Below are positions 12,305 to 23,369 of a stretch of 64,000 nucleotides of DNA, one piece after another. The notes under the pieces were generated by a model. The model had not been told where the DNA came from. It saw only the letters and a program-made list of their open reading frames with translations, and searched no databases. Each line of letters begins with the position of its first letter. Position 1 is the stretch's first letter. This DNA is from Kentomonas sorsogonicus (Eukaryota; Euglenozoa; Kinetoplastea; Trypanosomatida; Trypanosomatidae): the NCBI GenBank assembly GCA_030347455.1, contig JAQOSZ010000061.1, forward strand, positions 62,001 through 126,000, in the 5' to 3' direction. The translations under genes were made by a program, and so were the position numbers.

Positions 12305-12328
12305 TGTGTGTGTGTGTGTGTGTGTGTG
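12305..12328. repeat. (TG)n microsatellite
   Basis: About twelve uninterrupted TG units on the + strand, in the spacer upstream of the mitochondrial hypothetical gene. Confidence 0.95.
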
Positions 12329-12479
12329 AGGGAGGGGGGCGGGGTGAAATGGGAAAAACATATGGGTGCAAACAAACAAACAAAAAAACATACACGAAAC
12401 TAGACCAAACATGAATCATTAAAGCACGGTTAAAGTGAAGATAAGCCATGTGTAATTGCAAGCGTAGTTTTGTTTCGGA

Positions 12480-12870
12480 AAATAAGAAATGGGGCGGGGG
12501 GCTTTGTTGTGGTATTAACGCCGCTGGTGTGCGGTTGAAGCAAGGGGCCTCTCCCTTTTTTTTTCCGGGTGGCGCGCCTGCCTGAGCGGGCGGGCGGCCG
12601 CGGTGGGGGGTGGGGCAGGGGCACTTGCGCTACCGACAGGCGGCACCCCCCCCTCCCCCCGATGGCCGGTGCCGAGGGTGGCGCCGGGGGGAGGTGGCGT
12701 GGGCTCACCGCCAACCCCCCACGCCCCTGGCGGGGGGGGGGGGCGAGGCCTGGGTCGTTAGGAGACGCCCCCGACGTGCCGGCTCCGGCAGGGGTGCCCG
12801 GTCAGGGACATTGCGGTATGGGGATGGGGTGGGTGGAGTGGTAGCATGGCGTCGCGGCAGGGGTTGCGAC
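12480..12870 (+). other. G-rich island with quadruplex-like runs
   Basis: About 390 bases of strongly G-skewed, GC-rich DNA set in AT-rich spacer. Runs of three or more G are closely spaced, notably at 12601-12623, a G12 run at 12731-12742, and ggggatggggtgggtgg near 12819-12835. No credible reading frame was found on either strand. It is the + strand, the template for these genes, that is G-rich. Confidence 0.55.
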
Positions 12871-13081
12871 TTCAGACGGTTGCTTTCGCGAACAGGAAGG
12901 GGAAATGCCGAATCTACAGTTTGCATCAGGCAATACGGGGAAAAACACACACTTACAGTCTCGACAATTTTACTTTTATTCCTTTTGAAAGATGAGAAAG
13001 GCCAGGGAGAGAAAAATAAATATATATATATATATTCAAACAAACATAATGCATCTATGTGTGCGCGACTTGCAGTCGCTG

Positions 13082-16000
13082 TCAGTGCGTGGAGCCCGCG
13101 GCGAGCTCCGTCTTTATTAGCTTCGCCTTCTTGCGTTTGGCTGCGGCGGGCAAGACGCAGGGCGCGGAGAGACAAAACACGGACTCCTGCGAGCGATGAC
13201 GGCGCCGCCTGTGCCGTCTCCGCGTCGTGCCGCCTTCGTCTGCGTGGTGCCGCTGCTCCTGCTGGCCGGCCTGCGCGGACACCACCGTGATAGTCGTGCG
13301 AACCGTCGCCACAGACGACGACGACGACGACGACGGAAGGGGAGGGGGAGACGAGCCTTCTTCTCCCGCTGGCGCCGCTGTGGCTTCTCCGCTCCCGCCG
13401 CTCCCGTCGCCGCCTCGACAGAATCCCCCGCGGCGTCTGCGTGCGGGGCCGCGGCGCCAACGACAGCCGCTGGGCTGAGGCCGTTGGGTGCAGAATGATC
13501 TCCGCCCACGGCACCCCGGCCGCGTCCAGCGCCGCCACCAGCCGTGCGTACTCGCGCGCCTCCGCCTCGGCGGCCGTGCAGCGGGCGACGGCGGCGTCGT
13601 GCTGCGCGCGGGTGCGCTCCAGCAGACGCACCAGTTCCGCCACCTGCTCCTCCAGCGCGCGCCGCTGCGCCGCCGTCAGCGCCATCCCGCCCGCCTCGCC
13701 CGCCTCGGCCGCTGTGGCTGGGGGCGCCGCGCGCCGCGCCTGCACGAGCTCGCGCAGCTGCTGCTCCACGGCCGCCGCCCCGCGCGCCAGCACGCGGTTG
13801 TCCTCCGCCAGCACCGCGTGGTCCGCGCGGATGGCCTCCCAGCCGGCGGAAGAGGCGGTGCTGCGCCTCCCGCGCCTCCCGCAGCTGCTGCCGCACCGCC
13901 GCCAGCTCCGACAAAGCCCTCTCCGTCGCGGCCCGCGCCGCCGCCACAGGGTCCCTCTCCTGTGCCTCGTCGTTCTCGTCCTTGCCGCCGTCGGCCGCCG
14001 CGTCCGCCTCGTGCGCGGCCAGCTCGTCCGCCAGCGCCGCCACGCGCTCCTGCAGCGCCGCGTTCATCTCCATCAGCGCGGTGTAGCCCTTTACCTCGGA
14101 GGCGAGCGCGTCGGGGTCCGCGCCGCCGTCGGCGCCGCCCTGCGGCGGACCCCGCGGCCACTGGCGCGCCAGCACCTCCTGCAGCGCGAAGAGGCGCGAC
14201 TCGCAGGCGCCCAGCTTGGCGCGCGCCGCCTGCAGCTCCTCCCGCAGCATGCGCTCGTTGGCCTCGGCCGCGTCGGCGCGGTGGGCGGCCGCCTCCGCCT
14301 CGCGCTCCAGCCGCACACGCTCCTGGGTGTGCTGGTGGGCGAGCACCTGCAGCTCGCGCGCGCGCGCCTGGTGCTGCGCCAGCTCCGCGCCGACCTCCCC
14401 CAGCCGCTGCCGCAGCGTGTCCGCCTGGCCCTGCAGCGCGCCGGCGAGGGCGTCGGCCGACGTGCACTGCCGCAGCTGCCGCACCAGCGCCTCGCGCTCC
14501 AGCTGCTCGCGCGCCGCCGCCGCCCGCGCCTCCTCCGCCGCCGCGCGCGCCGCCGCCAGCTCCGCCGCGTGGTGCCGCCGCTCGTCGGCCAGCGTCTGCC
14601 GCGCGGCCTCCTCCCGCTGCGCCGCGCCCTCCTGCTCGCGGTGCAGGCGCCGCTGCAGCCGCGCCACCTCCCCCGACAGCTCCGCCAGCTCGTCCTCGTA
14701 GCGCCGCCGCTGCCGCGTCGTCAGCTCCTGCGCGCCCGCCGCCGCCGCGCCCGCCGGCCCCGCCTCGCTCTCCGCCAGCTGCCGCCGCGCGCGCGCGAGC
14801 TGCGACTGCAGCAGGTCCACCTGCTCCTCCGCCGCCTGCCACTTGCCGCGGTACAGCTGCGCGTAGTGCTGCGGCGATGGTGCGCCAGACGGCTCCCCGC
14901 CGCCTCCGTCGGCTGCCGGCGTCGCCGCGGCCTCTGCACGGTCGGCGCTGGCGGTGCCGCCCGCCGGTTGCTGCTGCTGCTGCTGGTGGCGCAGCGGGTC
15001 CAGCAGCTCGAGCCGCTCGCAGCGCTGCCGCAGCGCCCGCAGCTCCTCCCGGGCGGCGCTGAGGGCGGCCGCGTCGTCCTTGCCCGCCGCCGCCGCCGCC
15101 GCGCGCTCGGCCAGCAGCCGGTCGTAGGCCTCCTGCAGCTGCTGGCGCGCCACCACCGCCGTCTGCAGCTCCGCGCGCCAGCGGGCCGCCTCGGCGTGCG
15201 CGGCGTCGCGCTCGTGTGTGACGCCGGAGAGCTGCAGGCGCGCGTCCTCCAGCGCCGTGTCGCGCGCCGCGAGGTTCCGCCGCAGCTCGTTCACCAGCTG
15301 CAGCGTGTTGTAGTCGTTGGTGTTGTTGCCCGCCGCCGCGCCCTTGCTCATCCTCTGCCGTCTGTACCGCGCCGCCGCCGCGTGCAGCCACAGCGCCGAC
15401 GACGCCTGCGCCGACTCGGGGGCGTCGTCACCGTCAGAGGTGGCCGCGCCGCCCGCTGCCCCGCTCAGCGCCCCTGCTCGCCGTGCCGCCGCGGACGTCC
15501 CGCCCCCTCCGCCGCCGCCGCGGTTGCGAGCGTTGGCGCTGCTGCTGCTGCCGTTGCTGGCGGTGTCGTCATCGTGCTGTTTGCCGAGGTCGGTGTTGCT
15601 GCTGTTGTTTTGGCGCCGCCGCCGCTGCGCCGAGGCGGGGCGGCTCTCCAGCTGGTACGCACCGCCTCCCCCTTCCTTGAGCGCCGTGATTTGCTTGCGG
15701 TACCCCTCGATACGCTCCCGCAGGCGCGTCACCTCGGCCGTCTTGGCGTGCAGCGCCGCGCGCAGCCGCGCCACCTCCTCGCTCATCAGCAGCAGCGTCT
15801 TGCGGGACGACACAAAGTCGTTGCGCAAGAAGGCCATCTCCTCGTTGCGCGAGCGGAAGACGCGCTGGTGCAGCCCGCGGTACGCCTCCTGCGAGAAGTC
15901 GACCGCCTCCGCGACGACCCGCCCCGCCTGCTCGCGCGCCGTCATCGCGGCGAGCGGCTCCAGACTGCGGCGCCGGCGCCCCTGCGGGCTGTCCCCGCGC

Positions 16001-16971
16001 AGCGACCGGCGGTACCGGTCCACCGAGTCTGCGGCGGCCGCGGAGGGGGAGAGCGGCGGCGGCGTGGAGGCCGCGGAGGAGGAGGCGCGGTCGACAACGG
16101 TGGCGGTGTTGACCTTGCCCAGATAGCTCGCGGTCGGCTGATACAGACGGCGGCGGCCGCTGCTAGCGTTGCTGTGGGTTGTGGTGTTGCTGCGGTGCGG
16201 GTGGAGGCTGTGGCCGGCGTCGTCGGCGTCGTCGCTGGCGGCGCCGTCTTCGCTCGCGCCACGCACACGCACCGCCGGGGCCGCGCGCAGGGGGCTGGCG
16301 CGTTGGCGGGAAGAGGATGAGGGGACGGCGGCAGACGCGCGGCCCGAACGTTCCGGTGCTTCTCTTCTGCGCCTTTGCTCCTGACTGTTGCTAGCACGCG
16401 CTCTGTCTTTATCACCATACTTGACATCGGCTTCGTAGCTATCGTTTACGCTTTCGTCGGCGTTGCTGCTGTCAGCTGCTCTCGTCTGCAAATATCCCCT
16501 CTCCCGCTGTGAGTTGTCTGCTTTACCGCCACCCCGTTGTTTCTGCTTGGCGCGCGCCGCCAAACGGTCGCGCACGCGAGACGAGGCGGAGGAGGAGGCG
16601 CGGGAGGTGTTGCCGCTGCTGTTGCCGCCGCCGCCAGCCTTGAAGGCATCTGTAAAGTCCATCAGCTGCGGGGCGGGGACTAGCGCGGGGGCGCCGTCCT
16701 GGCTTTCACCACCCGTATTAACCTCATCACCGTCACCGCCGTTGACGTAGTCTGCTGTTGCTGTGGAGGAGGTGCGGTGGGTGGCGGTGGCGGCGCCGGC
16801 GTCCCGCACGGTGAGGGGTGGCTCCGTGTCCGTTGCGCTGCCGCGAGCGATGGAGGAGGGCGCGTCGCCGTCAGAGGTGCGACGGGATTCAGTTTCCGTC
16901 CGCCTCTGCTGATGGGGGGACGACGGGTGCGCTGACGAGGAGGAGGCGGAGGAGGAATCTTTGCTGTCCAT
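13082..16971 (-). CDS. Giant coiled-coil protein, family not recognised
   Basis: About 1300 codons from the ATG at 16971 (MDSKDSSSASSSS). The first 350 residues are Ser/Ala/Arg/Gly-rich and look disordered. A conserved-looking helix, SRNEEMAFLRNDFVSSRKTL, then leads into coiled coil (LLMSEEVARLRAALHAKTAE), a glycine-rich break, and some 600 residues of nearly continuous heptad-like helix rich in Ala, Glu, Arg, Gln and Leu (13.5-15.4 kb). The main frame holds to about 13850. A shift then continues the coil (EDNRVLARGAAAVEQQLREL) to about 13430. A second shift gives a basic C-terminus ending KRKKAKLIKTELAAGSTH at 13082. An alternative frame would stop at 13117. Length and composition suggest a cytoskeletal or basal-body type scaffold, but no family motif proves this. 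The long + strand open frame opposite it is a composition shadow. Confidence 0.75.
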
Positions 16972-17593
16972 TCTTACTGAGCGTGTTTTCCCTTTTTTAC
17001 CCCTCTTCTCTGGTGTTCAGGTGCGAGGTACGTCAATATATAAATATTTACCGTTCAATGAGGGATAAGAATACTCTATCTATAATGTGGGAGAATCTAT
17101 CAGCCGTTTAGCTGGATATCTGTGTGTGTGTGTGTGTCTGTGTGTTTCTGTGCCTGAGATATCACACACTGCGTTTCTCTTTCCTTTCTAATGTGTCCCC
17201 TCTCTGTTGTTAACGTTCCTTTATAATATAATTTCGATTACATCCAGGAGGTTGAAATGTGGTTGTGTGAGGGAGAGGAGAGTGAAGTGGCAACAGCCCG
17301 CCGTCTGATATGTGTATTTATATTTAGGATGAGAAAAGTGTTTTTGCGTGCGAGCTTATCTTCCAAAAGAAGGACGTGACAACAACGAAATACATCCAAC
17401 ATGACAACTCACACAATTCGTTTACGGATAGAAATTTTACAATACAAATAATAAAAAAAAGAGAAGATCATACTTCTAATGTATTCGACAACCTAATGAT
17501 ACAGAAATCTATGAAAAACACCACCACCAATAAACAGAGACCCGAAACAGCGACAAGAAGACATTGCCCCCTCTGTCCTCCTCCTCCTCAGGC
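16972..17593. other. Intergenic region
   Basis: About 620 bases. The + strand is pyrimidine- and GT-rich next to the coiled-coil gene (17120-17145 carries GT repeats). A coding-strand CT-rich tract at about 17262-17290 is the probable splice signal for the gene starting at 16971. Nothing else recognised. Confidence 0.5.
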
Positions 17594-19825
17594 TCACACC
17601 ATGCCGGAGACCCCCGGGGGCTCGAAGACGGACGGCAGCGGGTAGCCGAGTCTTTCCATCTGGTCCCTGTGCTGTGCCATGACACAGCCGGCGCAGGGCA
17701 GCGCGCAGCAACACGCCGCGAGCGCGGCGGCAACCGTACGGCCGCACGTCAGCCAGCACCCGGGCAGCGGCAGCTCCCCCCCTTCCCCCTCCCCCTCCTG
17801 CTCGGGGTGGTGGCCGGCGCCGAGGTAGGGCAGCGCCCGCAGCGCCGCCGCCGCCTCGCGCTGCCGCTGCCGGTGGTCGAGGCGGCAGGTGCAGAGCGAG
17901 AGGCAGCACGAGTAGCAGCAGGCGCCCCCGCGGTCGACGCAGCCGCCGCCGTCGGGCAGGAGGTTGTAGTGCTGCCGTATGAGGAGGCGGTTCGCCTGCA
18001 GTGCGCACGGCGCGCAGCAGCACGCCTCGCAAAAGAGGCAGCAGAGGGGGCAGGCGAGGCAGCAGGCGGCGGGGTGGGGACAGCGGCAGGGGTGGCGCGG
18101 GCGGCGCTGCAGGCGGCAGCAGCAGCGCGGGCGGCGGCAGCGGCAGCACTGTATCGCGCACACGCCCGTCGCGCGGTCGTAGGAGCAGCAGCACGTGACA
18201 GCGCAGCAGCCGCCCCCGTCGCTGTCGGCATCACTCGCGCCGCCGTCCTCCGCCTCGCTGCCGCTGTTGTTGTTGTTGTTGTTGTTGTGGCCGTTGCGGC
18301 GGCCGCCCTCACCCGACCCGCTCTTCTTTCCCGGGCGGCGCGGCTGTGGTGGTAGCAGCCGTATTGGGGGAGGCCGTTGACGCGGCTGGTGACCGCGGAG
18401 GGGGCGGAGGCGCCGCGGCGCGAGGGCGGGGCCGCGTCAAAGTACTTGGCGCTCGCGGCCCCCGGGCGGCGCGCGACGGTGGTGTACAGCTCGGGCAGCA
18501 GCGACGGCGGCGGGATGCAGCAGGCGACGGTGTTGAGGCAGCACACGTTGCGCGTCCCTTGCACGTCGTCGAAGAGCAGCCGCCGGCGCTCGCGCGCGAC
18601 CATGCAGGGGAGGCAGCAGCAGCAGCAGCAGCCGGCGCCGAGGCACGTCAGCGGCTGACCGCCGCAGGCCTCGCACGGGCCGGAGCTCCACGCGCTCGGG
18701 GGGTCGCTCTTGTCGCTAAAGTCCACCACGTGATCCACCGACAGGTACGGCGAGGAGAAGACAAGCGCGCGTGCCGAGTCGGCAGCCACCGGACGCGCGG
18801 CACCGCTCACAGGGTCCGGGAAGTTGTAGAAGTACCGCTGGGTGTCTCTATCAGCGGCTTCTTGGCGTTGCGGCTGCTGTGGCTTCTGCTGCTTTCTCTT
18901 CTCGCTCTTCTCGCTCTTCTTCTTTTTCTCCTTGTTTGCGCGCTCCGACGAACCCCTGCGGGCCGCTACGGCCGCCGCCCGTTTGCGGTCTCGCCTCCTG
19001 CCGTCTGCTTCAGCACTGCCACCGATGTCGTCGTCGAAGATACTGCTGCTGATGGAACTGGTGATGCTGCTACTACTGCTGCTTCTACTTCTGCCACTTC
19101 CGCTTCTGCGGACGCCCCAGTGATGAGTGTCTTCGATAGTCGCGCTGGCGGTCGGGTCAACGGCGTTGGGTGAGGGGCTGCGCTGGCGGCGGCGGCGGTG
19201 GGTGCGTTCGCGGCGCGTGGGTATGCCGCTGGTTCTGCCAGTTGTGCTCTTGCGTCCTCTCGTTGGCATCGCCGTCGTTTCTCCTCTTCTGCGCCGCGGG
19301 CCCCTGTCTTTTCGCCTCCCGCGGTCGGTTGTCTCTTTGTCCGCCGTCCTTATCGGTTTCCTGACGTTTCGCCGCGGCAGCGGCGGCGGAGGGAGAAGCA
19401 TTCGCGTCGCCTTCCTCCTCGCCGCGCCCCAGTGAGTACCGCGCGTCAACCTCGCGGGGTGAAATGGGGGAGTAGACGGGACTGGGAGACAGCAGAGGGC
19501 CGCCGCGCAGATCAGCTGCGGCGTCTGTGCGACGACGACGACAACGACTGCCCTCGCGTCGCAGCTGCTGATGCTGATGCGGATGCGGACGCTGTTCTTG
19601 TTGCTGGCGTTGCCCGCTGTGGTGACCGTGAAGGCCACCGTCGTCGTTGTCGTTGTCGTTGTTATCGTTGTCGTCGCCGTCTTCGCGAAATCGCCCCCCG
19701 GGACTGAAAACGAGCCCATTGGCATCGCCGTAGGCGTTTCCCTGCTGCCGCCACTGCTGTCCGCCGCTGCCGCGCGGGACGGAGGAAGAGGAGGGCGAGG
19801 CCAACGGCGGCGAAGAGCCTCGCAT
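17594..19825 (-). CDS. Cysteine-rich protein with PLAC8-like segments
   Basis: About 740 codons from the ATG at 19825 (MRGSSPPLASP). The first half is disordered (Asp/Asn, Gln/His and Arg-rich, then a Ser run and a Lys-rich stretch). The second half contains two Cys clusters. The first, CLGAGCCCCCCLPCMVARER, is followed by NVCCLNTVACC. The second runs through CLFCEACCCAPCALQANRLL to CCYSCCLSLCTC and ends with CCCALPCAGCVMAQHRDQME. Spacing of CC-x-PC, NR and the final C-AQ-R-E-like motif resembles PLAC8/Cys-rich domains, often membrane-associated. The frame changes near 19.19 kb and near 18.33 kb. The stop at 17594 follows FEPPGVSGMV. The PLAC8 call rests on motif resemblance only; another Cys-rich membrane family is possible. 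Confidence 0.6.
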
Positions 19826-20645
19826 GCGTGTGTACTGCTAAACACTATTATGTTACGTTCTAAAAAAAAAAAAAGAAGAAATACACGAGCAATCCTTCTC
19901 GTTCACTTCTAATGATTACGTTCTAGAAATATAAAGTGGGACTGCGTTGAGAGAAACGAATGAGAGAATAACACAAGTATAACACATTGATTTTTTTCCC
20001 TGTTCTTCGCCCGCTGCATTCCGCAGAGTCCCTTTTGCATTCTTTTCATTACCGAACAGATTCAACGTTAGTTTCAAAGAAGCTGTCTTTGTTGGTTTAC
20101 ATTCCATCACAACTTTCACCTTCCTTCTAGTATCACGCATACACAAACCCCGCTTCACTTGCGGGATACTGCCAGAGTGTGTGTGTGTGCGGGTTTCAGT
20201 GCCCGCTGTGCACATTCCTAGGAGGCATCTTTTTCATTTCACTCAGTTCTTCTTGTGCATTTTACTCTTCAGACGCAAAAAAAAAAAAAATAAAATAAAT
20301 GAAAGGAACAGGGGCAACGCCCACGAACAAAGCGGGAGAAAGCCGGTACATTACATTATACAATAATAAGAGAAAGGAGAAAGTTGACGTGTACAGTAGA
20401 GACTGAGCTGGCGATACACTAACATCCCTTTTGCAAAAAGGAAGAAAAATACAAAACTGATTTTTTTTTTCGAATGATACATAGAACAGTGTGTGTAAAC
20501 GTATACGTGTGTCCGTGTGTGCGTGATATGAAATGATGAGCGTAGTAAAGACACACACACACACACACGCACAGAAAGGGGAGAAGAACCAGTGGGCAGA
20601 TTTCTCTCCCGTCCATCCGCCTGCTTTTTGGGGAGGTCACGCGGT
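19826..20645. other. Intergenic region
   Basis: About 820 bases, AT-rich with long A and T runs. It contains a short GT repeat near 20177-20188 and a CA microsatellite at 20551-20568. The open frames in it have no codon bias. No RNA gene recognised. Confidence 0.5.
20551..20568. repeat. (AC)n microsatellite
   Basis: Nine AC units on the + strand, in the 3' flank of the hypothetical gene ending at 20646. Confidence 0.9.
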
Positions 20646-23369
20646 CTAGGCGGCGTCCCCCGCGGCGCCGTCCTGCTGCGCGGCGCTGGCAGAGACGGAG
20701 GCGGCGCGGTCGCGCTCCTGTTCGCGCTCCGCGAGCGCCTGCAGGCCTTGCTTCATGAACGCGATGCGGTCCTGCACGACGCGCTGCACCGCGCGCCGGC
20801 GCATCGCCTGCGAGGTCCCCAGCAGCGCCAGCGGGTACGTGCCGGGCTCCACGCGCGCCGCCTCCTCTTCCTCCGCCTGACCGACGGCGTCCTCGTCGCC
20901 CGCCGCCGCGGCGCCGTCGCCGAGGATGGAGCGCGGGGTGTCGGCGGCTCCTCCCTGGCCGGAGCTCTGCCTCAGCGTCGCTGCGGGGGAGGTGTTTGCC
21001 CCCGCCTTCTCCGCCGCCGCCGCCGCCGCCGCCGCCTCCGCAGCGACGGCCTCTGGGAGGATGGTGTGCTGCTCGACGGTGTTGGTGGCGCGCCAGCCGG
21101 GCACGATCTCGCCGGCGACGAGGAGCGGCAGCCAGACGTGCGTGAAGGCGGCCGCGAGCTGCGGGAGTTCGTCAAAGAGGCGGCGGAACGTCTCCCAGTC
21201 GATGTGCGAGCGGCGCATCACGTTGAGCGGGATGGCCGACTTTTGGTGCGCCGGCAGCGCGGCCGCCTTCTTGGACTTCTTCTTGCCCTTCTTGTTGGCC
21301 TTGAGGTACGCGGCCTCCTCCTCGGCGGCGAGCACGTCGAAGGCGTCGTGGAGGGCCTTGACGATGGACGCCGTCAGCAGCGGGCCCCCGCGGCGCCGGC
21401 GACGCCCGTCTCGCACTCCTCGCGCCGGTGCCGCCGCAGCGCCTCGACCGCCGCCTTGTGAATGTACCCGTTGCCCTCCACCGCGAGCGTGGCGAAGCAG
21501 ACCCACCGCAGCACGTCGCGCGTCTCGGGGCCGTTGACCAGCTCGTCCAGCGCGCCGAGCAGCTCGTGCACCAGCACCGCGCGCCCCGCGTCCTCCTCCA
21601 GCCCCGCCGCCGCCGCCGCCACCGCCCCCGCCGTGAAGCTCGCGACGCCCTCCGCCGCCGCACACCGCCGCGCTGCCGTCGCGCGGGCTGGCCACCGGCG
21701 AGCTGCTCAGCGCGAGGCTCCCCGCCGGGGCGCCGGCGCTCGCAACGCTGCGGCTCGAACCCGTCGCGCGGCGGTTGCTGTCGCGCTGCTGCCGCGCGCC
21801 GCCGCCGCCGCCCCCTGCCGTGAGGCTGCCGGGGGCGCCGCTGGTGAGGACGGCCGTGAGGGCGGCCACCTCGCGCTGCTTCGCCTCGGAGACCGCGCGG
21901 ACCATCTCGAAGAACTCGGCGAGCGCGGGGCGGTGGTGAAGCTCAAAGGGGACGCCGGAGAGGATGTCCAGCACCTGCCCGTACGTGATGTACCCCATCG
22001 CGTCGCAGTGAGACAGCAGCGAGGCCTTGAAGAAACGCATGTTCTCCGGCGCGAGGCCCTCCTTGGGGGGCACCACCACCTTGTCCGCCTTCTTCTTCTT
22101 CTTGCTCGACTTTTTTTTTCCCTCGCCGGCGCCGGCGAGGATCTCGGCGGCCGCGTTGGTCGAGCGCCGGCGCCGCTCCGCCTCCTCCGCCGCGCGCTTC
22201 TTCTCCGCCGCGTCGGGGTTCATGATGTAGTGCGTCGCCTCGAATATGTCGTCGACCCACGCGGCCTGCTGCGTGCGGCCCTCACGCAGCGCGGCGGCGG
22301 CGATGCTCTCGTTGGCCATCGTGGCGCTGACGGAGCTCTTGAAGTTGGCCTGGATGTTGCGGCGCTGCTGCTGCTGCTGCATCTGCAGCGGCACCCCCGC
22401 CAGCGGCGGACCCGCCGCCCCGCCGCCGCCCGAGCCGCCGCCCGCCGCCGCCGGAGCGCGCGCTGTTGGGTCCGCTGGTGGCGCCCTTGCCGTGCTTGCC
22501 GCCGCCGCCGGCCGCCGCGCCCTGCTGCTGTGCCTGCGCCTGCTGCTGCGCCTGCTGCTGGAGGGCGGTCTCCTGCTGCGCCAGCAGCGCCGCCGCGTCC
22601 AGCTCGCTGCCCTCCACCACGGCGCGCATGCGGGCCTCGACGTCCGGCCGCCAGCGGGTGCGGCGCGCGGTAGAGCCCGACGTAGTAGCTCTCCGCCGCC
22701 GGCCGGTTCATGGCCTCCTGGTGCTCGCTCAGCTGCGCGCGCCGGGCCCGCAGGCGCTGCTCCTGCAGCTGCGCCGCCGCCTCGGCCGCGTCGTCGCGCA
22801 CGCAGGGCCGCAGCCGCGGGAACAGCGGCTGGTCGGCGGGCCGCGCCGGCGGCACCACCGGCCGCCGCTCGGACCCCGGCACCATCGCGGCCGGCGCCGG
22901 CGCCTCTGGCGCGCGCCCCCGGGGCGGAGCTCACGCGCCGCGCGTCGCCGCCCCTGTCGCCCAGCGACGTCCCCTGCAGCGGAGCGACCGCGAAGACGTC
23001 CGTCGCGGACGACTGGCGGGGCAGCTGCGCCGCGTCCTGCTGCTGCTGCTGCTGCTGCTGCTCGCGGCCGGCGGCGACGGCGTCGGCGAGCCCGGCGTGC
23101 GCGCGGCGCTCGGCCCTCGTCTGCAGGGTGCTGCGCGCGGCGCCGCCGCTGGCGACGATCTCGGTGTTGCCGCGCAGCGCATAGTACTGGAAGAGCTCCT
23201 CGTCGGTGGCGGTGCGCTCCATGAGGCTCGGCGGGCGCCCGGCGGGCGTCTCGGAGAGAATCGCCGGCTGCCGCGTGCGCTGCCGGTCGATCGTCACGAC
23301 GCTCTTGCGACCGCCACCGACAGCACTCGCGCCGGACGTGCTCTTCTTGCGCGTCGCGCTGCTGGACAT
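20646..23369 (-). CDS. Conserved-looking hypothetical protein, helical, Lys-rich linkers
   Basis: About 907 codons from the ATG at 23369 (MSSSATRKKSTSG), which directly follows a coding-strand tract rich in C and T. Segments that look like real protein are a polar N-terminus with a Q8 run; a helical block PLFPRLRPCVRDDAAEAAAQ (22.8 kb); SELDAAALLAQQETALQQQA followed by a Gln run (22.55 kb); a folded-looking block around FFKASLLSHCDAMGYITYGQ (22.0 kb); LVHELLGALDELVNGPETRD (21.5 kb); and HIDWETFRRLFDELPQLAAA (21.15 kb), with an acidic C-terminus. DAMGYITYGQVLDILSG faintly resembles an EF-hand-type calcium loop region. The frame changes about five times (near 22.93, 22.66, 22.43, 21.66 and 21.38 kb). 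Family not recognised. Confidence 0.65.
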   Translation of the reverse strand: MSSSATRKKSTSGASAVGGGRKSVVTIDRQRTRQPAILSETPAGRPPSLMERTATDEELFQYYALRGNTEIVASGGAARSTLQTRAERRAHAGLADAVAAGREQQQQQQQQDAAQLPRQSSATDVFAVAPLQGTSLGDRGGDARRVSSAPGARARGAGAGRDGAGVRAAAGGAAGAARRPAAVPAAAALRARRRGRGGGAAAGAAPAGPARAAERAPGGHEPAGGGELLRRALPRAAPAGGRTSRPACAPWWRAASWTRRRCWRSRRPPSSSRRSSRRRHSSRARRPAAAASTARAPPADPTARAPAAAGGGSGGGGAAGPPLAGVPLQMQQQQQRRNIQANFKSSVSATMANESIAAAALREGRTQQAAWVDDIFEATHYIMNPDAAEKKRAAEEAERRRRSTNAAAEILAGAGEGKKKSSKKKKKADKVVVPPKEGLAPENMRFFKASLLSHCDAMGYITYGQVLDILSGVPFELHHRPALAEFFEMVRAVSEAKQREVAALTAVLTSGAPGSLTAGGGGGGARQQRDSNRRATGSSRSVASAGAPAGSLALSSSPVASPRDGSAAVCGGGGRRELHGGGGGGGGGGAGGGRGARGAGARAARRAGRAGQRPRDARRAAVGLLRHARGGGQRVHSQGGGRGAAAAPARGVRDGRRRRRGGPLLTASIVKALHDAFDVLAAEEEAAYLKANKKGKKKSKKAAALPAHQKSAIPLNVMRRSHIDWETFRRLFDELPQLAAAFTHVWLPLLVAGEIVPGWRATNTVEQHTILPEAVAAEAAAAAAAAEKAGANTSPAATLRQSSGQGGAADTPRSILGDGAAAAGDEDAVGQAEEEEAARVEPGTYPLALLGTSQAMRRRAVQRVVQDRIAFMKQGLQALAEREQERDRAASVSASAAQQDGAAGDAA

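Larger units (their letters stand above)
12056..13081. other. Intergenic region with microsatellite and G-rich island
   Basis: Holds the splice signal next to 12063, a (TG)n run at 12305-12328, and an unusually GC-rich segment at about 12480-12870, described separately. A short TA repeat lies near 13020-13034. The only minus-strand open frames in the GC-rich part are short and proline/arginine-rich, and they lack support. Confidence 0.5.

Noticed and set aside
12430-12714. 94-codon minus-strand frame in the G-rich island
   Set aside because: It starts at a TTG, is Pro/Arg-rich by composition, and has no supporting motif or splice signal at its start.
13441-16320. 959-codon open frame on the + strand
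   Set aside because: It lies exactly opposite the coiled-coil gene, is Arg/Leu/Val-rich with no domain, and arises from GC-rich antisense codons. The same holds for the other long + strand frames.
19916-20215. 99-codon minus-strand open frame in spacer
   Set aside because: AT-rich, no codon bias, no splice signal at its start, no recognisable domain.
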